Virus record (IMG/VR): IMGVR_UViG_3300009168_000068 | Span: 1-41,836 of that record | Direction: 5' to 3' (one strand) | From: a virus | Length of the DNA stretch: 41,836 nt | Part shown: positions 37,763 to 41,836 of the stretch, piece after piece | Layout: each line of letters begins with the position of its first letter | Numbering within the stretch: the stretch's first letter is position 1 | Notes under the pieces: generated by a model | The model's database searches: none | The model's input: the letters and a program-made list of their open reading frames with translations, nothing else | What the model was told of the DNA's origin: nothing | Made by a program: the position numbers and the translations under genes

Positions 37763-38569
37763 TCACCCCGAAAATCCCGTCTCATTTTTTGAATCAGGGA
37801 GGTATTCCAGCCGTTCCCAGGTCGCTTTGGCGACTGCTGCCGGCACATGATCGCGCCACCACGGCTGGTCCATCAGGGCCAGATGCGCGGCGCGATAGGG
37901 CAACCCTGCCATCACATCGGCGACCTCAACGGCACCCAGTTCGAGGGCAGCGAAGTCCGGCACCGGAGCCTCCGGCCACCCCCGCATCGGGTAATGCTCG
38001 GTTGCCCAGGCGATCACGCTGGCGACAGCAAGACTAACGCGCAGCCAGTTCCGTGGCGCACCATGCAGCACATACCGGGTGAACCGCGCAGGATCGTAGA
38101 CCACGGCCGGCGGCACCCTTGAGATGTCCACCTCGATGGCTGCCAGCCCAGTGTCGTGGATCAGTCGCCGCTTCGCATCGTCCACCTGGTGCCGGTAGCG
38201 CACCTCGACAGCGAGGTCCGCAGCCTCAGCCCCGGTCTGCACCAGCACATCCACCACGAAGCCCGCAAACCGCGCCTCCAGAACCGGCGCGGCGTAGGCC
38301 ACCACCTGCCCGCCAGGCAGGCTGACCTCCCTGGCATCGAGCAGAATCTGCTGGGCAAAGCTGTGCGCGTCGCTCATCAGGCTGCCGCTGCAGCCGGCCC
38401 CGGAGCCGAGATGGCGAAAGTACCACACCCGTTCCTGACCATGCGCGGCGACGAATGGCTGTCCGCAGGTAAGGCAGACCACATTGGCAGCGCGTCCGCG
38501 CTGCGCGTCCTGCACATGCACCAGCCGGCCATCCGGCCCGCGTCCGAGAGGATGCAGTACGTCAGCCAT
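37763..38569 (-). CDS. CoiA-like zinc-finger and nuclease-fold protein
   Basis: A 268-residue protein. The N-terminal part holds VVCLTCGQPFVAAHGQERVW then YFRHLGS, a C-x-x-C plus H pattern as in CoiA and related proteins. A PD-(D/E)XK-like core follows (VVDVLVQTG, ADLAVEVRYRHQVDDAKRRL, then LAAIEVDISR), though the usual E-x-K reads E-V-R, so catalysis may be altered or lost. CoiA helps DNA processing in competence; the phage version probably acts on DNA ends or in replication. It lies downstream of the primase-helicase. Confidence 0.75.
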   Translation of the reverse strand: MADVLHPLGRGPDGRLVHVQDAQRGRAANVVCLTCGQPFVAAHGQERVWYFRHLGSGAGCSGSLMSDAHSFAQQILLDAREVSLPGGQVVAYAAPVLEARFAGFVVDVLVQTGAEAADLAVEVRYRHQVDDAKRRLIHDTGLAAIEVDISRVPPAVVYDPARFTRYVLHGAPRNWLRVSLAVASVIAWATEHYPMRGWPEAPVPDFAALELGAVEVADVMAGLPYRAAHLALMDQPWWRDHVPAAVAKATWERLEYLPDSKNETGFSG

Positions 38570-38575
38570 TACACA

Positions 38576-40729
38576 TCACCCCACACCCCGTATTGGCCAC
38601 AGATGGATGCTGCGTCGGCCCAGACGACGCATGACGATAAGCCGCTTGATGATGCGGCGCAGTGTCTGCAGGCATGCCCGCACTTCCTTCTGCTCATCCG
38701 GCGCGCCGTTTCGCATAAGGTACTCCGTCCGTACCATGTCGAGCGTCACGCACCACCCGCCACCCTCCGGGTATCCACCATCCTCGTCCGGCATCGCCTC
38801 ACGGGAGTGCTCGCTGGCCAGCAGCTCATCGACCATCTCCAGCACCAGTTTCTGGTCGTCAGTCAGCCCCTTGCCTGCGAGCGCGGCATCCTCTGCCGCG
38901 GCCTCCTCCGCAACCGCCTGCCCACCGATCGGCACCAGTACCAAGGACGACCGCTCATCCGGCGGCAGTAGGCTATGGGGTGGCATAGGTCGCGGCGGCA
39001 GTTCCACCTTCACCATGTCGAACGCCATGTCAGCCGCCGGCTCCGCGTCTTTCTGATCGACGTTCCGCACCACCACCCGTGAGGAGCGCGCCCGCCTGGT
39101 CACCGAGAAAGACGCCTCGACGGCGCCGCGCAGGGCTGTCGAGCCGCGCATGCCCTTCTTTTCGTCCTTGCCCATGTGATGGATCGGCACCACCGCACAG
39201 TGCAGCTCTGCCTGCACCTCGCCGCCTGCCGCGATCACCAGCCCCAGATGCTGCGCCGAGTTCTCGTCGCCGCCTGGCATCCCGCGGGCCAGCGTGTCGA
39301 TCACCACCATCGCCACCCGCACGCCGGCTGGCACCACGGCCCGCACCGCCGCAATCAGCGCCGCTGCGGCGCCAGGCTCCAGGAAATTAATCGCACGGCG
39401 GATGAAGTAGAACGGCAGCTCCGGCCGCATGGCCAAGCCAGCCGCCGTCATCGCTGCCTCGATCCGGTCGCCCATGCCGCCAATGCCTTCAGCGGCGATG
39501 TAGACCACGGCACCCTGCCGGACGGCCCGCCCGTGCCATGCCAGGCCGGCGACGATATGCACCGCCCAGGCCAACACGAGGAACGTCTTGCCCGACTTCG
39601 GCTCGCCGTAGACCACTGACAGTCCCTCGGCCGGTAGCAGCCCCTCCACCAGGAAGCCTGGCGGCTCGAGCGAGAGCACGTCGAGGTAGTGCAGCAGCTC
39701 GATCGCCGCGCCGCCTGTCCGCCCAGGCGCCGGCCCCGGCTGGTCCCACCCCTCAGCTCCAGACGGATCAACCCCAGGCTCCGGCTCAAACTGCTTCCGA
39801 AACGCCCCCTCGACCGCTCGCCACACCTCGACCAGCGTCTCTTCCAGGGTATACCCAGGCTGCCGGAAGCTCTCCGCCGCAGCCAGAATCTCGCGCGCGG
39901 TCCAGCCGCGGCTGACCCAGTGCCCGACCAGCGCCACCATCGAATTGTGCCAGCCTGGCGCCCCCGCCCGCACTAGCCGCAGCACCTCGTCCCACCGCGA
40001 CAGGGTGGCCAGCATCCCCTCAGGCTGTACAGGGACAGAGGCGGGCGCTGCCTCCTCGCCGAGCCGCAGGAACGAGCGCAGCGAGGCCACCGGGTGCGCC
40101 AGCGGCCGCCCATCGGTGTATTGCACCAGCATGGTCAGCTCCGGCACCCGCCCCGGCTTGACCGGCCAGGCGATCGTGCCAGGCAGCCGCATCAGCCGCG
40201 TCGGGTTCACCACCGCGGGGTCGCCGCCGTAGAGCCGCCATAACCCCTGGTTGAGCTGCCGCACATTCTCCGGCCCGACCAGCGGCTCGGAGCAGCGGAA
40301 CCACAACTGCGCCCGCTCGTAAGGCACGCTGCCGGTCAGCACGCGGCATGTCGGCCTAAACATCGACACGACCTGCCGCGCCCGCTCCATCTGCTCCGGC
40401 GTGTCCAGGTCGCCCCACAGGCCAGGCGCCTGCACCATGTCGGCATCACGGGTGAACCCGCCGTCAGACCGGACGCGCACCGTCGCCGCGCGAATGTACA
40501 TCGACTGCCCCGGCGCCAGGTTCTCGACCACAGCGGTCGCCGTCAGCTCCGCCACGCTGTCCAATGCGAACTGTCGGAAGTGGATCAGCCCGCGCCCGCC
40601 AGGATCGAGCCAGCCGATCTCCAGCGCGCCTGCGGTGCAGAACGCAAACCAATGCTGAACAAATGCGGTGATCTGCTCGGCATCCGGCCGCAAATCGCAA
40701 TCCGGCCCCGCGTAGGGTTGCCCGACCAT
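38576..40729 (-). CDS. Primase-helicase (AEP primase plus RepA-like ATPase)
   Basis: A 717-residue replication protein. Residues 1-240 are an archaeo-eukaryotic-type primase domain: GLWGDLDTPEQ at about 106 bears the metal-binding D-x-D, and CRVLTGSVPYERAQLWF plus PTRLMRLPGTIAW are the usual following motifs. Residues about 360-560 are a RecA-fold ATPase with VVYGEPKSGKTF (Walker A) and VAMVVIDTLARGMPGGDENS (Walker B), like RepA/DnaB-type hexameric helicases. The C-terminus is acidic then winged-helix-like. The ATG at 40729 has AGGGGGG before it. With no DNA polymerase in the genome it probably starts host-dependent replication at the iteron region. Confidence 0.88.
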   Translation of the reverse strand: MVGQPYAGPDCDLRPDAEQITAFVQHWFAFCTAGALEIGWLDPGGRGLIHFRQFALDSVAELTATAVVENLAPGQSMYIRAATVRVRSDGGFTRDADMVQAPGLWGDLDTPEQMERARQVVSMFRPTCRVLTGSVPYERAQLWFRCSEPLVGPENVRQLNQGLWRLYGGDPAVVNPTRLMRLPGTIAWPVKPGRVPELTMLVQYTDGRPLAHPVASLRSFLRLGEEAAPASVPVQPEGMLATLSRWDEVLRLVRAGAPGWHNSMVALVGHWVSRGWTAREILAAAESFRQPGYTLEETLVEVWRAVEGAFRKQFEPEPGVDPSGAEGWDQPGPAPGRTGGAAIELLHYLDVLSLEPPGFLVEGLLPAEGLSVVYGEPKSGKTFLVLAWAVHIVAGLAWHGRAVRQGAVVYIAAEGIGGMGDRIEAAMTAAGLAMRPELPFYFIRRAINFLEPGAAAALIAAVRAVVPAGVRVAMVVIDTLARGMPGGDENSAQHLGLVIAAGGEVQAELHCAVVPIHHMGKDEKKGMRGSTALRGAVEASFSVTRRARSSRVVVRNVDQKDAEPAADMAFDMVKVELPPRPMPPHSLLPPDERSSLVLVPIGGQAVAEEAAAEDAALAGKGLTDDQKLVLEMVDELLASEHSREAMPDEDGGYPEGGGWCVTLDMVRTEYLMRNGAPDEQKEVRACLQTLRRIIKRLIVMRRLGRRSIHLWPIRGVG

Positions 40730-40792
40730 CGACAACCCCCCCTATTGCTGCGTCGCAGAATATTCCATATGTCGTCCGCTCGTGTGTGTGAT

Positions 40793-40834
40793 CGCGACAC
40801 GACTACGCCTCCCCTGATTGGGGGGTGTGTCGCG
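40793..40834. terminator. Hairpin upstream of the primase-helicase gene
   Basis: CGCGACAC (40793-40800) pairs with GTGTCGCG (40827-40834), with CCCC/GGGG (40811-40814, 40820-40823) pairing around TGATT inside. Together with the next hairpin it fills the 166-base gap. An AT-rich patch with GAATATTC (40758-40765) on the primase side may be a promoter element. Confidence 0.45.
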
Positions 40835-40843
40835 CCGGTAGCA

Positions 40844-40888
40844 TTCCCTCCCCCGCATCCAGTCGCCAGAGCTGCGCGGGGGAGGGAA
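40844..40888 (-). terminator. 13-bp perfect hairpin after the putative ssDNA-binding gene
   Basis: 40844-40856 (TTCCCTCCCCCGC) pairs with 40876-40888 (GCGGGGGAGGGAA) around a 19-base loop, seven bases past the end of the gene at 40896. In minus-strand RNA it looks like a terminator or processing site that separates recombination from replication genes. A U-tract is not present. Confidence 0.55.
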
Positions 40889-40895
40889 ACCTACA

Positions 40896-41699
40896 TCACC
40901 AGGATACCGGCATGCCACCCGGCGCAGGTGTCGCTGCAGGCTGCGCCACGGCCGGCTGGGACGCCGCTACGGGCGCAGGCGCCACATCCCACGGCATCGC
41001 CGCCCCATTACCCGGAGCCGCCTGTGGAGCCGCCTGTGGCGGCGCTGGCGGGGGTGTCGGTGGAGCCGCTACTGGCGCTGCCACCGGCCTTGCTGCCGCT
41101 GTCGCTGGTGGTAGTGGTGGTGGCTGGATCGCCCCCACAGTGACCGGCCCCAGATCGTCTGGACGTGGCGCCCACGCCACGATCACCAGTTGTGGCGAAT
41201 AATTAGTGATGTTGCCCTGCGGCCCGCGCGTGGTGACCGGCAACGTGCCGGTCAGTTGCACCACCGGCATCATGCCCCGCTGCGATTCCGGTGCTGCCAG
41301 ATAGGCAGTATGTAGCGCATCGAGCGGCCCCAGCACTGCTTTACTCGTGACCGCCAGCTCGCGCTTGCCACCGAAGTTCTTCGGCGAAAACAACTGCACG
41401 ACGACGCCCTGCTTGTAGTCCCCCGAGGGCCGGGGCGGCAGCGGCGAACCGAGCGGCACAGTCACGAAGTCGGGCCGCGGCGCGAACGTCAGCCAGCCCA
41501 CCTGAATGGTGCCGAAATCGATCATGAACACCGGCTGCATCGCCGTCACATCATCCAATTTGGTCTCCCACCCGTTGATGCCCTGCACCCGCTCCACAAC
41601 GTGCATGCGCCCTGCTCGCGCATCCCAGCGCACCTGCGGCGTAAACTCACCGGAACCCGAACCAACCGTTAAACCAAAAGCCACGACAAATACTCCCAC
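40896..41699 (-). CDS. Putative ssDNA-binding or recombination accessory protein
   Basis: A 267-residue protein. The N-terminal 190 residues have a beta-rich pattern, FGTIQVGWLTFAPRPDFVTV, SPKNFGGKRELAVTSKAVLG, and QLVIVAWAPRPDDL, that I associate with proteins of unknown function next to recombination genes in proteobacterial phages. The C-terminal 75 residues are Pro/Ala-rich with MPWDVAPA, an SSB-like flexible tail, though the usual acidic tip is missing. Position beside PD-(D/E)XK nuclease and RusA supports a role in recombination or ssDNA handling. The family is not firmly identified. Confidence 0.6.
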   Translation of the reverse strand: MGVFVVAFGLTVGSGSGEFTPQVRWDARAGRMHVVERVQGINGWETKLDDVTAMQPVFMIDFGTIQVGWLTFAPRPDFVTVPLGSPLPPRPSGDYKQGVVVQLFSPKNFGGKRELAVTSKAVLGPLDALHTAYLAAPESQRGMMPVVQLTGTLPVTTRGPQGNITNYSPQLVIVAWAPRPDDLGPVTVGAIQPPPLPPATAAARPVAAPVAAPPTPPPAPPQAAPQAAPGNGAAMPWDVAPAPVAASQPAVAQPAATPAPGGMPVSW

Positions 41700-41713
41700 A
41701 AACGCCGGCCATT

Positions 41714-41836
41714 AGCGCCGCCGGCAACGCGCATCAGGCTGCGGTTGCAGCCTCATCCAATACGATCCAGCCTCGCCGCTGCGCGCAGGTCAGGCACCAG
41801 CCGCGCATCGGCACACCCTGCCGGATCAGCAAACCA
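41714..41836. repeat. Direct terminal repeat, right copy
   Basis: Exact copy of positions 1-123. It contains the 3' part of the small zinc-binding gene again, cut off by the contig end, and should not be counted as a second gene. Confidence 0.95.

Noticed and set aside
1-41836. Integrated prophage in a bacterial contig
   Set aside because: No bacterial flanks, integrase, or att-like site was found and the ends join into a circle, so this is a free phage genome. A temperate lifestyle cannot be excluded from the Cro-like gene alone.

Overview
The window is a complete or near-complete genome of a short-tailed (podovirus-like, P22-type virion) double-stranded DNA phage. The first 123 bases are repeated exactly as the last 123 bases. 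The contig therefore closes into a circle of about 41.7 kb, and the gene order is continuous across the join. The DNA is GC-rich. A GcrA-type cell-cycle regulator and a PEP-CTERM surface protein point to an alphaproteobacterial host; an Acetobacteraceae/Rhodospirillales-like or sphingomonad-like host is my guess, not something the sequence proves.

Layout: almost everything is on the minus strand and, read circularly, forms one long path. The early block starts at the divergent region near 2440-2545 and runs down through a Cro-like DNA-binding protein, GcrA, RusA resolvase, a small protein, a PD-(D/E)XK nuclease and a zinc-binding protein. It then crosses the join into a possible ssDNA-binding protein, a primase-helicase and a CoiA-like protein. 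Below these lies an iteron-rich inverted-repeat region (37543-37670) that looks like a replication origin, followed by two small genes. A cluster of strong hairpins (36555-36687) separates this block from a NusG/RfaH-like factor that opens the late block. The late block holds small membrane proteins, a probable small terminase, a PEP-CTERM protein, a putative glycan-active tailspike, a large polyvalent protein with a GNAT domain, large terminase, portal, scaffold, coat protein, tail adaptor, several fibre-like or lectin-like proteins, a P22 gp10-like tail hub with a large insert, an AspH-like oxygenase, a GNAT enzyme, and three ejection/internal proteins, one with a glucosaminidase domain.

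On the plus strand there is a cassette of nine or ten small genes (2546-4816): zinc-finger, membrane and unknown proteins, mostly joined by ATGA or TGATG overlaps. There is also a lone HNH endonuclease (19768-20199) inside the tail region and one doubtful 35-residue membrane ORF (31724-31831).

I see no integrase, DNA polymerase, RNA polymerase, reverse transcriptase, CRISPR array or tRNA gene, and no stand-alone endolysin. Replication probably relies on a phage primase-helicase plus the host polymerase. No gene-free stretch exceeds 300 bases. The most unusual points are the phage-borne PEP-CTERM protein translationally coupled to a tailspike-like enzyme, the NusG-like factor just after a hairpin cluster, the 11-copy TGAAGC array with a 25-bp inverted repeat, the GcrA homologue, and the 843-residue polyvalent protein.
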